A DNA stretch of 64,000 bases, from the NCBI RefSeq assembly GCF_000150955.2, contig NC_011669.1, forward strand, positions 1,928,993 to 1,992,992, read 5' to 3'. Position 1 is the stretch's first letter, and every line of letters starts with the position of its first letter. The stretch comes from Phaeodactylum tricornutum CCAP 1055/1 (Eukaryota; Bacillariophyta; Bacillariophyceae; Surirellales; Neidiaceae). The position numbers were made by a program, and so were the translations under genes. The notes under the pieces are model-generated. The model ran no database searches. It was not told the DNA's origin and saw nothing but the letters and a program-made list of their open reading frames with translations. Of this stretch, positions 22,768 to 32,134 are shown piece after piece.

Positions 22768-23886
22768 ATGACGGGCCATCGGTCAGCATCTGCTCCAGAA
22801 CAAGAACACACACATTCACTTTCAGTCCCAATCTCGCTCGGTAGACCTTCTTTACGCCTCAGACTTGAAGCATATTATGCATTGATTTCGCCCGACCAAA
22901 TATCTAACAACGCTTCTTGGAAAGAACGCTTTAACCAAATTTGGAGAAAATTCGGAGGATCTGTGGAAGGCGAACGGAATCTTGCTACTAAGTTGTCCAA
23001 AAAGTATGGCACCGCTATCCGATTACAAACCGTAGACTTGACACGAACAACTGCCGCGGATACGGGGACGTCGAAGTCGGCGTGGAAAAGGAAGGAAGCC
23101 TATTACGATCCAAAGCAATCGCAACAAAAGAGTGGAGTTTTGGACTTTGGCTCGCAGAGATTTGATCCCAATGCAACCCTAGCAGCGCCTTTATCACATG
23201 TTGAGCGCGATAATGTGTTTGTCGTGTCTTGTCCTTTGCTTGACCGTGTCGAACTTTGTAAAGGGCTCCTTCCTTGCTCAGATCCTCTATATCAACGATC
23301 AAAAAAGAGAGAACGATCGGGCATCTCTGTGCAAGTAAAAAATGATGAATCGACGAAGAAGGTTAAACCTCCCTCCTGTTTCGCAGAGATAGCCCAGGAT
23401 CTCCAAGAAGGTCCATTTGCACTGATGTATAACACCTTTGTCCACAAGCAGCGCGTTCGCGTTGTTCTTCGGTACGTGAACGGTATACGAGGCATAGTTA
23501 CGGGCTATTTGGTGGCGTTTGACAAGCATTTCAACCTGATCCTTCGAGATGTCGAAGAAGTCTATTCGAAGCGAGCTGAACGAGGATTTGAGCAGTCCAA
23601 TGCTGAAATGGAGTTGCGTCGTCGACGAACAAATCTTTACCGAGCAACGGATCATCTCGATTGGTGTAGTAGGCGTCGCTGTATGCGTCAAATTATGGTT
23701 CGGGGGGATAACGTCGTCATTGTTTACCGTGCAAAAGATGAGCGCTCTGCCTTGCACGAAAATTCAAGGTGCCCGCAAGAAAGTCGTTATAGAAGAAAGA
23801 GCATAAAAAGAGTGCCGACAGAAGAACGCATTGGGACACCCGGGTCATTGATATATTGTGTACAACGACAGCCTTTTCCAAGGTGA
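22768..23886 (+). CDS. LSM11-like Sm-fold protein
   Basis: 372 aa from the ATG at 22768; the frame is open upstream only to a GTG. The Sm1 half (about residues 215-270) reads GPFALMYNTFVHKQRVRVVL, then RYVNGIRGIVTGYLVAFDKH and FNLILRDVEEVYSKR. This closely follows animal LSM11 (gPLsvL.., frGvcsGfvVAFDKfwN, DVdE.Y). The Sm2 half (RQIMVRGDNVVIVYRA) comes after an insertion of about 55 residues, also as in LSM11. LSM11 replaces SmD2 in the U7 snRNP that processes histone pre-mRNA. An N-terminal block (LRLRLEAYYALISP, WKERFNQIWRKFGGS) is unlike animal LSM11. The Sm call is firm; a U7 role is inferred. Confidence 0.8.
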   Translation: MTGHRSASAPEQEHTHSLSVPISLGRPSLRLRLEAYYALISPDQISNNASWKERFNQIWRKFGGSVEGERNLATKLSKKYGTAIRLQTVDLTRTTAADTGTSKSAWKRKEAYYDPKQSQQKSGVLDFGSQRFDPNATLAAPLSHVERDNVFVVSCPLLDRVELCKGLLPCSDPLYQRSKKRERSGISVQVKNDESTKKVKPPSCFAEIAQDLQEGPFALMYNTFVHKQRVRVVLRYVNGIRGIVTGYLVAFDKHFNLILRDVEEVYSKRAERGFEQSNAEMELRRRRTNLYRATDHLDWCSRRRCMRQIMVRGDNVVIVYRAKDERSALHENSRCPQESRYRRKSIKRVPTEERIGTPGSLIYCVQRQPFPR

Positions 23887-23990
23887 CCAACACGTCAGTG
23901 CGAATGATGCGCCTCAGTAAATGGTACGGCAATAAAATCATTTAATGTAGCTTGTCCGTCTTTTGTAAATTGATCAGCGCTGCAGCAAAA

Positions 23991-25043
23991 TTACATGCTG
24001 TTCCATTCTTTCCCGTCTCCTTTCCTGAATCGCCATTTAATTTGTACTTTTTCTCGAGTAGCGTCGCTAGGATGAAAAGTCGATTCACAAACAAGCGCCT
24101 GGCCATAATCATCTATATACCGTTTACTTTCGAAATCACCTCCGCCATACTTTTGCACACCACGCATCCACGATACGTGCATACTTCCATTCTTCTCCCA
24201 CCAGGCTTCCACTTCAGCTTCTTCTCCATCGGCCGTAACTACTGGTAAGCGAATCTTTTCATCAGCGCATGATGACCTCATTGTGCGCTCCCAGACGCCA
24301 CGAACGTTTCGTCCTCGAATGGTGAGATCTCGCCCTTGTTTCTTCTGAATAATTTCTTCAGTGGTCAAAGCGACAATTGAAAGTGCAATGGAGCGGACTA
24401 GCGAGGGTTGTCCTAGCATTCTCAAGTACCTATCATAGTGTTCTTTAAACTCGTCTGTAACTTCAATGTTCCAGTGACCAGAAAAGTCGACGCTTGGGGC
24501 AGCGACTGCCGACCGTTGGCCTATCTGTATCGACGATGCCATTTCCTTAACCACCTTGGCCATCTCCATAGCAACCGCTTGAGCTTTGGGAACAACGTCC
24601 GTTTCGACAGCTTCCGATTTACGAGTGGATTCATTTTTTAGAGTTTCGACTGTTTTGTTAAAATCCTCAGAACTGCGACCAAACATTGATTTTACAACCT
24701 TTTTGGCCTTCCGAAAAGGGCGAAGTAGCTGCTTTTGAATGCCAGCACGAAGAGAGGCCATTGGTTCATCATCAGACGCACTCGTTGCCTGACGAATTAT
24801 TAATGGCATAGCAAGCGTTCTTTTTGACCTCGTGGCACTCCACGAAGGTAAGGAAGATTTCTGAGCATGTACTCGATCTGGGACTGAATCTGCGAATCGT
24901 ACCGTCCGGAAAGGAGATTCAACTGCGAGGTGATGAAGCCTTTTGATACTGGCTTTTTGAAAGCCGTGACCTTGGTGCGCGACCAAAAATATGATCAGTG
25001 AAAGTATGCTGAAGCCTCGGCGTGCATTGGGTAAAGCTGCCAT
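23991..25043 (-). CDS. Plastid-targeted lipocalin-like (calycin-fold?) protein
   Basis: 350 aa from the ATG at 25043. A signal peptide with Phe junction (FSILSLIIFLVAHQGHGFQ) and a long basic transit region lead to a linker rich in Lys and Ser. The C-terminal about 160 residues begin with VDFSGHWNIEVTDEFKEHYD and continue as a likely beta barrel (LTIRGRNVRGVWERTMRSSC, VQIKWRFRKGDGKEW). The opening FSGxW..and alternating strands recall lipocalin or fatty-acid-binding folds. A ligand cannot be named. The plastid presequence is the strongest part of the call. Confidence 0.6.
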   Translation of the reverse strand: MAALPNARRGFSILSLIIFLVAHQGHGFQKASIKRLHHLAVESPFRTVRFADSVPDRVHAQKSSLPSWSATRSKRTLAMPLIIRQATSASDDEPMASLRAGIQKQLLRPFRKAKKVVKSMFGRSSEDFNKTVETLKNESTRKSEAVETDVVPKAQAVAMEMAKVVKEMASSIQIGQRSAVAAPSVDFSGHWNIEVTDEFKEHYDRYLRMLGQPSLVRSIALSIVALTTEEIIQKKQGRDLTIRGRNVRGVWERTMRSSCADEKIRLPVVTADGEEAEVEAWWEKNGSMHVSWMRGVQKYGGGDFESKRYIDDYGQALVCESTFHPSDATREKVQIKWRFRKGDGKEWNSM

Positions 25044-25492
25044 CGTCGATTCTCTAGCTGCAAACAAAAGGTATACTAATCACAAAATATGATGTTGAAG
25101 TGAGTGTACTTGTGATTTGACGAATTTACAAATACATTCTTCAGCGTTCTTTTGCGTTGGACAAAAATTAAATCTATTGTAAATTTCCTTCAGATTCCTG
25201 AAACGCTAGGCATTAGGACAACTCCAAAAAGATGCCGATGACGCCTTTATTTGTGCTACTGTAGACTAGTTAGAGTGTTGTGTTATGATGGGCCTAGAGC
25301 ATTTGTCATTGAGACGAAGCAGCTATGGAGTATTCACCAAAGAAGTGCCTAATGTACAACCAAAGTGGATGAGCAACCGGATGGATGGCTACATCAAGTT
25401 TGACAGTGAGTCGGCAGTCGAATTACTTCCGGTTCTCTTGATCGGAAATTCATACATAGTGGCGGGCACAACCTGCTGCAGTCTCGCTAGTA
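25044..25492. other. Intergenic between two plastid-protein genes on the same strand
   Basis: About 450 nt holding the promoter of the lipocalin-like gene and the 3' flank of the next gene. Nothing else recognised. Confidence 0.4.
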
Positions 25493-26212
25493 TTAATTCT
25501 TTTCATCATTGACCGACAGTTCGACGGAGTCGGCAACGGCTTTATTCAAGTCAACGTCGGCAGATTCCTTCTCAATATAGCCGTCGGGGTTCAAGTGCAC
25601 TGGCCAGTCTGCGGTTGTGCGATTTGCTTCTTCAATAGCACGTTTCCAGCCCACTAAAACCAACTCATGTGATGCCAGAGCGCGTTTTCGTGTCGGACCA
25701 GTCAGATTTCGTAAAATAAACAACGGCACGTAGTACAGGATCAAAAAAGGCTGGACAAAGTAACGCATCCACGCTGGAAATATCGATAAAACCAACCGCA
25801 TTGACTGGCGAATCCAAGCACCTGTTGCTGCCACTGTTCCAGCATAAACGGTAGTCAAGGAAATACCTGTCGCAGTACGGAGTGTAGCTCGGATTGCGGT
25901 GAGAGAAAATCCAGTGGCTTGGCGTAGCCGAACCCTGACAGTCCAATTCTTGACCTCATTGTCCGCCGACGACGCAGTCCCTTCCGAAGACAGGAAAAGG
26001 CAGTTTCTCGATACGCATTGTCGGTGGCTTAGATAGTGCGGCGCTGGAGCTTCGTGGTGGTGCGACACGCTGCCAGCCAGCCGATGTGAAACACGAAAGG
26101 GGATTGTAAAAGCTGACGCCGTCGGAGCCGCTATATTCGTTTGCTGTAAGCAAACCATCCAAACGAAGAAGGTAGCCTTTCCCAGCCCGCCGTTATTCTC
26201 TGAAATTGGCAT
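25493..26212 (-). CDS. Plastid-targeted membrane protein, unknown
   Basis: 239 aa, single exon. The N-terminal region has the plastid junction PTASAFTIPF, a textbook ASAF motif, after a hydrophobic stretch (KATFFVWMVCLQQTNIAAP). The middle contains Thr/Ala-rich hydrophobic helices (TGISLTTVYAGTVAATGAWI; MRLVLSIFPAWMRYF; PFLILYYVPLFILRNL), probably two or three membrane spans. The C-terminus is soluble and acidic (DVDLNKAVADSVELSVNDEK). I do not recognise the family. Confidence 0.6.
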   Translation of the reverse strand: MPISENNGGLGKATFFVWMVCLQQTNIAAPTASAFTIPFRVSHRLAGSVSHHHEAPAPHYLSHRQCVSRNCLFLSSEGTASSADNEVKNWTVRVRLRQATGFSLTAIRATLRTATGISLTTVYAGTVAATGAWIRQSMRLVLSIFPAWMRYFVQPFLILYYVPLFILRNLTGPTRKRALASHELVLVGWKRAIEEANRTTADWPVHLNPDGYIEKESADVDLNKAVADSVELSVNDEKN

Positions 26213-26699
26213 GCTTTATTCGCGTGTGATGCCTACAATTCTGTTTTGTATCAGAGTCAATAACATAGATACATTACGATGGTCGAATTTTTAACGGTGA
26301 CACCTTATGAGATGCGAATTCATAGTCACAGTCAACGATCGCAGACATTTCTCGATCAAACACTGTAGCAGTATGATAGCCCCAAAAGGATAAAATTATG
26401 ACACCAGACTCCCACTCACCGTCAAAATCATCCATCTATGGTTAGGGCACGGGTTCCTTGGGCCCATGGACAAATCTGAGAGCAGACAGACGAAACATAA
26501 TTTTGATTCTCTTCATTTCCGATTTCTCCATCGCTTTTTTCGCAGTTGCTTATTGAAAATAACAGCAAATCGAGAAAGAGCACCATGAGGATGCACAGGT
26601 GCGAAACAAAATAAGAGTGACAAAAGCTTTAGTTGGTGTATGCACACTGAATGCTAGCTCACGACACGATTAAAAACTGCAGTAATCGGCTTTTTCAGT
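26213..26699. promoter_or_regulatory. Divergent promoter with one TCACAGTCA
   Basis: About 490 nt between head-to-head starts. Exact TCACAGTCA at 26326..26334, 114 nt from one start and 366 nt from the other. Confidence 0.5.
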
Positions 26700-28952
26700 A
26701 TGCCATATCCGACGGGAAATCCAACCAACAAGCACATGATATCGAGCCCATCGATGCCAGCTGATGGTACATTGCAGACTTCCTATGGCTTTTCCAATAC
26801 ACCAGATCTTTTCAAGGCTCTCGAAGATGGGGCACCATCCAATTTAAAGCGACTTGGCGATGTGTACTCATATGCCGACGGTCCCAGTCCGCCTCTTAGT
26901 CGGGATTTTCTGGTTGTCGGGTTCGCCGATACAGCGTTGTCTGTCGTTCGCAAGCTGGTCGGAGACGACGACGACGACACACCGCCATGTCTACAAAAAT
27001 GCTTGATTAGTTCAAAGCGTATGGATGGATCGTATGCAAAGAGTCTTCGACCCAAAGACATGGAGAATTCGAAAGCCTTTTCCCTCTTTATGAGGCGATT
27101 GAAGAAAGAAGGTGTCGTGGCAATAATTGCGAAGGACAAATACGAACGCTTCGGTATTTTAAAGCCGTCAGAGAGCATACATCCAGAAGGTGAACTTACA
27201 GCCGACGATTTTTTTGGCATTTGCTATGTTGGAAGGGTTGAGCCTATTAAAGATTTCCTCGCCAAAGGAATTCGCGCTGTTGTCGACGAAGCAATTGTTG
27301 ACGAATCTAGCGTCCTTTGGAAACCTACTGGCGTGATGGCTACCAACAACGGATTGTGGCAACCTCCTGGAAATAACGAAGATACCGGGGCAGATCCATT
27401 CTCTTGGAAGCCACCTGATGGTGACACCAACGGTCTATCCTCGGGAAATGATTTTGAGGCCACGTTTCAAAATACCTGGGATACTGTAGAATCCGGAGTT
27501 GGCAATGTTCTGTCTACTAAAAGGAAACGGAAAGACAACGAGGAGCACGGAGGAGCTAATAACGAGAACGATTTCCACTCAAACGCGGGTGCAGCGGCAG
27601 CAGATGAGTTTTATTCCAAACTCACGCGTTCTTTGGACACGCGCGCCGAATCCCGCCTTTTCCACATGCGCTCCTTCAACGGATGGGTCAAAGCAACACA
27701 AATTCAAGAGTTGGATCCAAGAACTAAGCCTGATCGAGGTAAGGCGGGTGGTCCAATGCGGGTGTTAGATCTCGCGTGTGGGAAAGGCGGCGACTTGGGA
27801 AAGTGGGTATTGCACGCTCGCGGAATAAGCAATTACGTGGGAAGTGATGTGGCTCGAGGATCGCTGCGTGACGCCGCTGTCCGAGCTCGTCAAATACGTC
27901 AAAAGCTAAAGCGATGTACATTTATTTGTGCAGACTTGGGGTCTGATGTTCCTGGGAGGCTCAAATCGCCGAATTCCAAATACATGCAAAAACTGTCAAT
28001 GTGGTCGCTCCAAGACGAATCAGAGCATGAAACTGGAACACCAGAGTTTAGGATGCTCCGAGGTGGGGGAATAGCTTCGAATGAGAAGTTCGATGTCATT
28101 TCTATTCAATTTGCCATCCACTACATGATGCAGACAAAACAGCGAGCTCAAAGGTTCTTTGAAACTGTCAGCCAGCTTCTTGAAATTGGAGGGAACCTGA
28201 TTGCTACGACAATTGATGCTCGGGTCGTTATAGCCCACTTGATGAATCTCGGTCTTGACCTACATTTTGACGAAAGCAGAAATAGCACAATGGATCAAGA
28301 AGCTATCATTGAAGTGGGTGGTGGGGCTTGCCGTATCCAGTTCGAACCCAAAGTAGTGAAACGAATTTTTCAATCGCAAGCAGATAGCTCAACTTGCGTG
28401 GATGATCTTTTCGGCTTAGAATATTCATTCACTTTGGTGGAAGGCTCTGATCATGCTGCGGGAGTAGGGAACGCTGTGAATTTGCCAGAATGGTTGACAC
28501 CCATACCAGCACTCAAGTGCTTGGCTGCTGAAGCTGGGCTTGAACTGGAATATGTTCAGAATTTTCATGAGTTCTTCGCTATTCGAAACGACCCAAATAC
28601 TCATACAGCTGCACATAGTGCATTGTACAATATGAAAGTTCTGAATCGAAATGGATCTTTGTCGACGGAAGAGTGGGAGATCAGTCACCTTTACTGCGCT
28701 GTAAAGTTTCGCAAGGTTAGTGAATCGACAATGAAACTGGACGACATCGTCGAAGAGGCTGAAGAGGAAGACGAAATTGCACCTTTGAGATTAAAGCAGA
28801 TCGATCCTTTGGTCAAAGCAAAGCTAATGCCTAGAGCTATGAGAGAAGCAAAGCAGAATATCGGAAACGAGGCATGGCTAAAACTTTCTGCAGAAGAAAA
28901 GAAACATGTTGTTGATGTCTCCATAGAAAAGCTGGTACTTGAATGTGGATAA
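26700..28952 (+). CDS. mRNA cap guanine-N7 methyltransferase with N-terminal extension
   Basis: 750 aa, single exon. The catalytic domain starts near residue 310: LFHMRSFNGWVKATQI, then the SAM-binding loop VLDLACGKGGDLGKWV, YVGSDVARGSL, and FDVISIQFAIHYMMQ. The domain ends with the family's later blocks (GGNLIATTIDARVVI; AAEAGLELEYVQNFHEFF). This is the RNMT/Abd1 signature; the enzyme methylates the 5' GpppN cap in the nucleus. The first about 300 residues are not part of the usual enzyme and contain a compact block (DFLVVGFADTALSVVRKLVG, LFMRRLKKEGVVAIIAKDKY) that may be its own domain. The C-terminal 60 residues are acidic then helical. No triphosphatase or guanylyltransferase motif is present. 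Confidence 0.93.
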   Translation: MPYPTGNPTNKHMISSPSMPADGTLQTSYGFSNTPDLFKALEDGAPSNLKRLGDVYSYADGPSPPLSRDFLVVGFADTALSVVRKLVGDDDDDTPPCLQKCLISSKRMDGSYAKSLRPKDMENSKAFSLFMRRLKKEGVVAIIAKDKYERFGILKPSESIHPEGELTADDFFGICYVGRVEPIKDFLAKGIRAVVDEAIVDESSVLWKPTGVMATNNGLWQPPGNNEDTGADPFSWKPPDGDTNGLSSGNDFEATFQNTWDTVESGVGNVLSTKRKRKDNEEHGGANNENDFHSNAGAAAADEFYSKLTRSLDTRAESRLFHMRSFNGWVKATQIQELDPRTKPDRGKAGGPMRVLDLACGKGGDLGKWVLHARGISNYVGSDVARGSLRDAAVRARQIRQKLKRCTFICADLGSDVPGRLKSPNSKYMQKLSMWSLQDESEHETGTPEFRMLRGGGIASNEKFDVISIQFAIHYMMQTKQRAQRFFETVSQLLEIGGNLIATTIDARVVIAHLMNLGLDLHFDESRNSTMDQEAIIEVGGGACRIQFEPKVVKRIFQSQADSSTCVDDLFGLEYSFTLVEGSDHAAGVGNAVNLPEWLTPIPALKCLAAEAGLELEYVQNFHEFFAIRNDPNTHTAAHSALYNMKVLNRNGSLSTEEWEISHLYCAVKFRKVSESTMKLDDIVEEAEEEDEIAPLRLKQIDPLVKAKLMPRAMREAKQNIGNEAWLKLSAEEKKHVVDVSIEKLVLECG

Positions 28953-28971
28953 TCAAAAATTACAACTATTT

Positions 28972-30282
28972 TTATGGCAGTAGGCCTGCGTCATCCATCA
29001 GCGACTGGAATAAGCGATCTCTCAGGTCTAGTTTCGAACCTACAGCACGAACTCCACGAAGCCGCAAAGCGTCTTGCAATTCCGTGAGTCTCAGCTTTGA
29101 TAAGCTTTCCTTGATCGAATCCACAAGAACCGGGTCGGCATCTACTTTGCCGACTCCTACCTTTACATCTTTTAGCTTGTTGACCTGATTGGATGATCCT
29201 AACCGACCGTGATTCACGCTACTGTTGAACAGGTCCGCCTCAAAGTCGCCGTCCTCGTCAAACCAGTCTCTTTGTGACATGTGCAACATCGGTAGCGTGT
29301 GAATTAAATCACTACCATTCCCAGAAGGCGACAAACGAAGGGCCATCTTCATACATTTTTTGCTTTCCTCAATCTCACCCAGAGCGTCATAGTGTAATCC
29401 GAGATAGAACCAGGAGTTAAGTTTCCACATCTTTACGTCGATTCGTGGTTCTTGCTCGAAAGCACCGCCGATAGATCGTAGTTTTGCACGAGACAGTATA
29501 GTATTCGAGTAATTTTTCTCCACAGTGGCCTCAAAAAGCTCACGAGTTATCCGAATAGCCTTACGCGACTCTGACTGTAGAAATTCTGTTTCTTGGTCTC
29601 TTTGAGGTATCTGTGTCAATCCAATGGATGAATTCTTATCACCCAATGCCTGCTTTCTCTCTTTTTTACTAAACTGACTCAGAAGCTTTATTTCACATGC
29701 ATGTCGCCATATGCGCTCTTCGCTTGCTGGATCAAAAAACCGGGATTCGTAGAGTTGAGCATTCCGAGCAAAAATATCAGCCGCGCCCTTCAAATCTCCC
29801 AGGTAGTACTTGACGATCCCAGCTTGCCAAAGGTACGCATCTGGCTTGAGCTCGAAAACCCGATCAAATGACTCCAGGGCTTCTTCTAGTTGGAACATCT
29901 TGAGCAGCTTCAGTCCTTTCTCGGTCTGCAGAAAAATTTCTCTCTCAACATTTGTTGCTTGTCGCAGCCACTCCTGCTCCGTTGCCGCTACATCGAGGGC
30001 GTAGTCTGTCTCACCCACTTTCGCAGAAGTTTTTCCTATAATCACGTCGCCTGTACGATCTTTCCGTCGTTTGTCTTCCTCCCGCCTTTCCCTATTAGCA
30101 GCGCTCAAAGGCTTCTTGTTGTCGCTGTTGGACATTGTCGCCAAGAGCATGGGCATGTATCTGTGCTTGCTCTGGGTTGAAAAGGAAAGTTTCGGAAAAG
30201 TGTTTGCGATATGAAATGCATCTACATAAGAAATGCTGAGTGTAGCAAGTAAGGGACCAAGCCTCGCGTAGAATAATCCCAT
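28972..30282 (-). CDS. Plastid-targeted TPR protein with C-terminal SAP motif
   Basis: 436 aa from the ATG at 30282; the longer form begins with TTG. A signal peptide and Phe junction (PLLATLSISYVDAFHIANT) suggest plastid import. The mid-section has tetratricopeptide-type helices (EEALESFDRVFELKPDAYLW, YYLGDLKGAADIFARNAQLY, WFYLGLHYDALGEIEESKK). The C-terminal 37 residues are a SAP motif (LTELQDALRLRGVRAVGSKL, DLRDRLFQ), a short DNA- or RNA-binding helix pair. It could be a plastid RNA or nucleoid factor. The stop codons of this gene and the cap methyltransferase are only 19 nt apart. Confidence 0.7.
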   Translation of the reverse strand: MGLFYARLGPLLATLSISYVDAFHIANTFPKLSFSTQSKHRYMPMLLATMSNSDNKKPLSAANRERREEDKRRKDRTGDVIIGKTSAKVGETDYALDVAATEQEWLRQATNVEREIFLQTEKGLKLLKMFQLEEALESFDRVFELKPDAYLWQAGIVKYYLGDLKGAADIFARNAQLYESRFFDPASEERIWRHACEIKLLSQFSKKERKQALGDKNSSIGLTQIPQRDQETEFLQSESRKAIRITRELFEATVEKNYSNTILSRAKLRSIGGAFEQEPRIDVKMWKLNSWFYLGLHYDALGEIEESKKCMKMALRLSPSGNGSDLIHTLPMLHMSQRDWFDEDGDFEADLFNSSVNHGRLGSSNQVNKLKDVKVGVGKVDADPVLVDSIKESLSKLRLTELQDALRLRGVRAVGSKLDLRDRLFQSLMDDAGLLP

Positions 30283-30728
30283 GGTGCACACCTCAGAATC
30301 GGCGTTTTCAGCAAAAATGGAAACGGTTCGCAAGAGAGAACAGATGGCATATTTTATCGATGGCAGCGGTCTGTCCGGACGACGAGAACTTGGATTGCGT
30401 ACAATTTACAAATCAGAGATCATTACAAAATATTAGCTTGATCATGGTATTCGTGAAAACTTCCATTGGACTCTAGTAATAGACCAACGGACTATTTCCC
30501 CTTTCATCATGCTTCGTTGGCACAAGCTTTGCAGCATTGTTAATCTCTGTCAATTCGGTCACCTTGCTCTCATGCTCCCTCGTTTTCCTTGTCCTTACGG
30601 ATCAAGTCCTCGCTACGAAAACCTCAAGGTATCTGAATGGCATGACGTGTGTAGATCTCGGGCGTGTCAACGCCTAGCACTACGCTCCGCTTCGCAGCGA
30701 CTCGTAATCATTTCATTATGCCTAGACG
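30283..30728. other. Intergenic, TPR-SAP promoter and hydrolase 3' flank
   Basis: About 450 nt. The small frames here have no recognisable content; nothing else seen. Confidence 0.4.
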
Positions 30729-31739
30729 TCACTTTGTCTCCAACAGTTCCACAGATACCGGCGTGAATCGATCCTCTCCGCGCAAAAGCCGAATTGTTTC
30801 CCGAAACCATTCCCAAAGCAGAGCGGCAATCAAAATGATCGGCTTTATTAGTTTGGTGTACAGCACTGCGGTCCATATTTCCCAAATTGATTGCGCCCTT
30901 AAATAACATGTGATAGACCAGAGCACGTACGGACGGACAACCGATTTGAAAAGCTCGTGAAGCCGAGCAGTCACCGCCTGCCAAACAGCAATAAGAAGAA
31001 GGTAGAGGTGACGAGTAGTACGATAGATAACCGTTTGGTAGCTTCGTTGGAATCGAAGGCCTTCCCATTTTAAGGCTTGCGCGTACGTAGGATTTAGCAA
31101 ATGGTGGTCCTGAACTGGGTCGCCAATCCGGGGTGCAAGGAAGCAGAACTCGTTGTTGCCCACAAAACCGGTTCGAAGTGCCCGGGCTGCTTCTGGAACG
31201 AGCAACAATAGAGGATCGTTGACAGAATAGTAATTAACGCAACGGTGGAAAGGTGTCCGGGGTGTCTTTAGCAAAGCGGCGGCTCCGCCAAATGCCAAGA
31301 CTTCAATTTGCCCCATTTCCACAGCCGTCAATTGCTTGGTTGCTAGATACGTTATAAGAACACCCTGTGAATGCGCAATATGAATGACTTTGCCGTTCTT
31401 GCCCACTGCAGCCACTGAATCCTTCAAGTGTTGGACGAGAGTTTTGACTTCCGCGGTTATTCGACCAAGCTTTTGTGCCCCGGCTTGTGTCAAGTCGGTG
31501 ACATATCCTATCATGTCGTCTTCATTCGCCATTCCCGTGGGATTATGGCAGTACATGACTGGCTTTCCCCCGAAAAATTTCGAAATTTCCTCCTGTCCTT
31601 CCTGCATGTGCAACTCACTGTAGCCGATGCCATTGATCCAGGTCAGCCTTGTTTTGCTAGCATCCGAGGTTTGGAGCAGACTTGCTAGTATTGCCAAAAG
31701 AAGCATCAGCAGCATACCACTTTGGAAGACCCCGGTCAT
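30729..31739 (-). CDS. Alpha/beta-hydrolase-like protein with signal peptide and membrane helices
   Basis: 336 aa from the ATG at 31739; the longer reading starts with TTG. A signal peptide or anchor (FQSGMLLMLLLAILASLLQT) precedes a hydrolase-like fold: LTWINGIGYSE as first strand, and the nucleophile elbow VIHIAHSQGVLITYLA (G-x-S-x-G variant A-H-S-Q-G with Ser at about residue 127). A possible acid segment (VNYYSVNDPLLLLVP) and a later His (DHHLLNP) complete a plausible triad. The C-terminal third has hydrophobic helices (HLYLLLIAVWQAVTARL; LIKPIILIAALLWEWF), so the protein may be membrane-bound. A lipid or ester substrate is likely but cannot be named. Confidence 0.6.
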   Translation of the reverse strand: MTGVFQSGMLLMLLLAILASLLQTSDASKTRLTWINGIGYSELHMQEGQEEISKFFGGKPVMYCHNPTGMANEDDMIGYVTDLTQAGAQKLGRITAEVKTLVQHLKDSVAAVGKNGKVIHIAHSQGVLITYLATKQLTAVEMGQIEVLAFGGAAALLKTPRTPFHRCVNYYSVNDPLLLLVPEAARALRTGFVGNNEFCFLAPRIGDPVQDHHLLNPTYAQALKWEGLRFQRSYQTVIYRTTRHLYLLLIAVWQAVTARLHELFKSVVRPYVLWSITCYLRAQSIWEIWTAVLYTKLIKPIILIAALLWEWFRETIRLLRGEDRFTPVSVELLETK

Positions 31740-32134
31740 TATGTTATCGCATTTCGTAGCGGATACAAACAACTGGTTGGCAATTGTCCTAATCTCTCAT
31801 GCTGTCAAGTCTCCTCTTGCCATTGAAAACATGAATGGGACATGAAAAATCTGACGGACTGGGATTATCTATTGAGACGGTATGTTATACTGACTGTGAA
31901 AATGGGAAAACTGGCACCTGGGACAAAAATTCCTAGTGCCATGAAGCTTTAAATGATGTTTATTTGAATTACAAACACTCAAACCGTGACAATGTAACAG
32001 GTCGCCAAGTTCGACTTGTTTGGGCTTTTGATAGGAGCCCTGGGGAAGGAAGCGAAAGCCGTTTCCTGTCGAACCCTGTCTACTTGGACAAAGGCACAGT
32101 TGCATGTCAATCTGACTTGTTGTACGCCGGCTCT
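31740..32134. promoter_or_regulatory. Divergent promoter with one TGACTGTGA
   Basis: About 400 nt between head-to-head starts. Exact TGACTGTGA at 31891..31899. Confidence 0.5.

Noticed and set aside
22607-22831. Minus-strand frame ending in LVNFDLSDPWIFP that looks protein-like
   Set aside because: Short, opens on a TTG, overlaps the start of the LSM11-like gene on the other strand, and matches no family I know.
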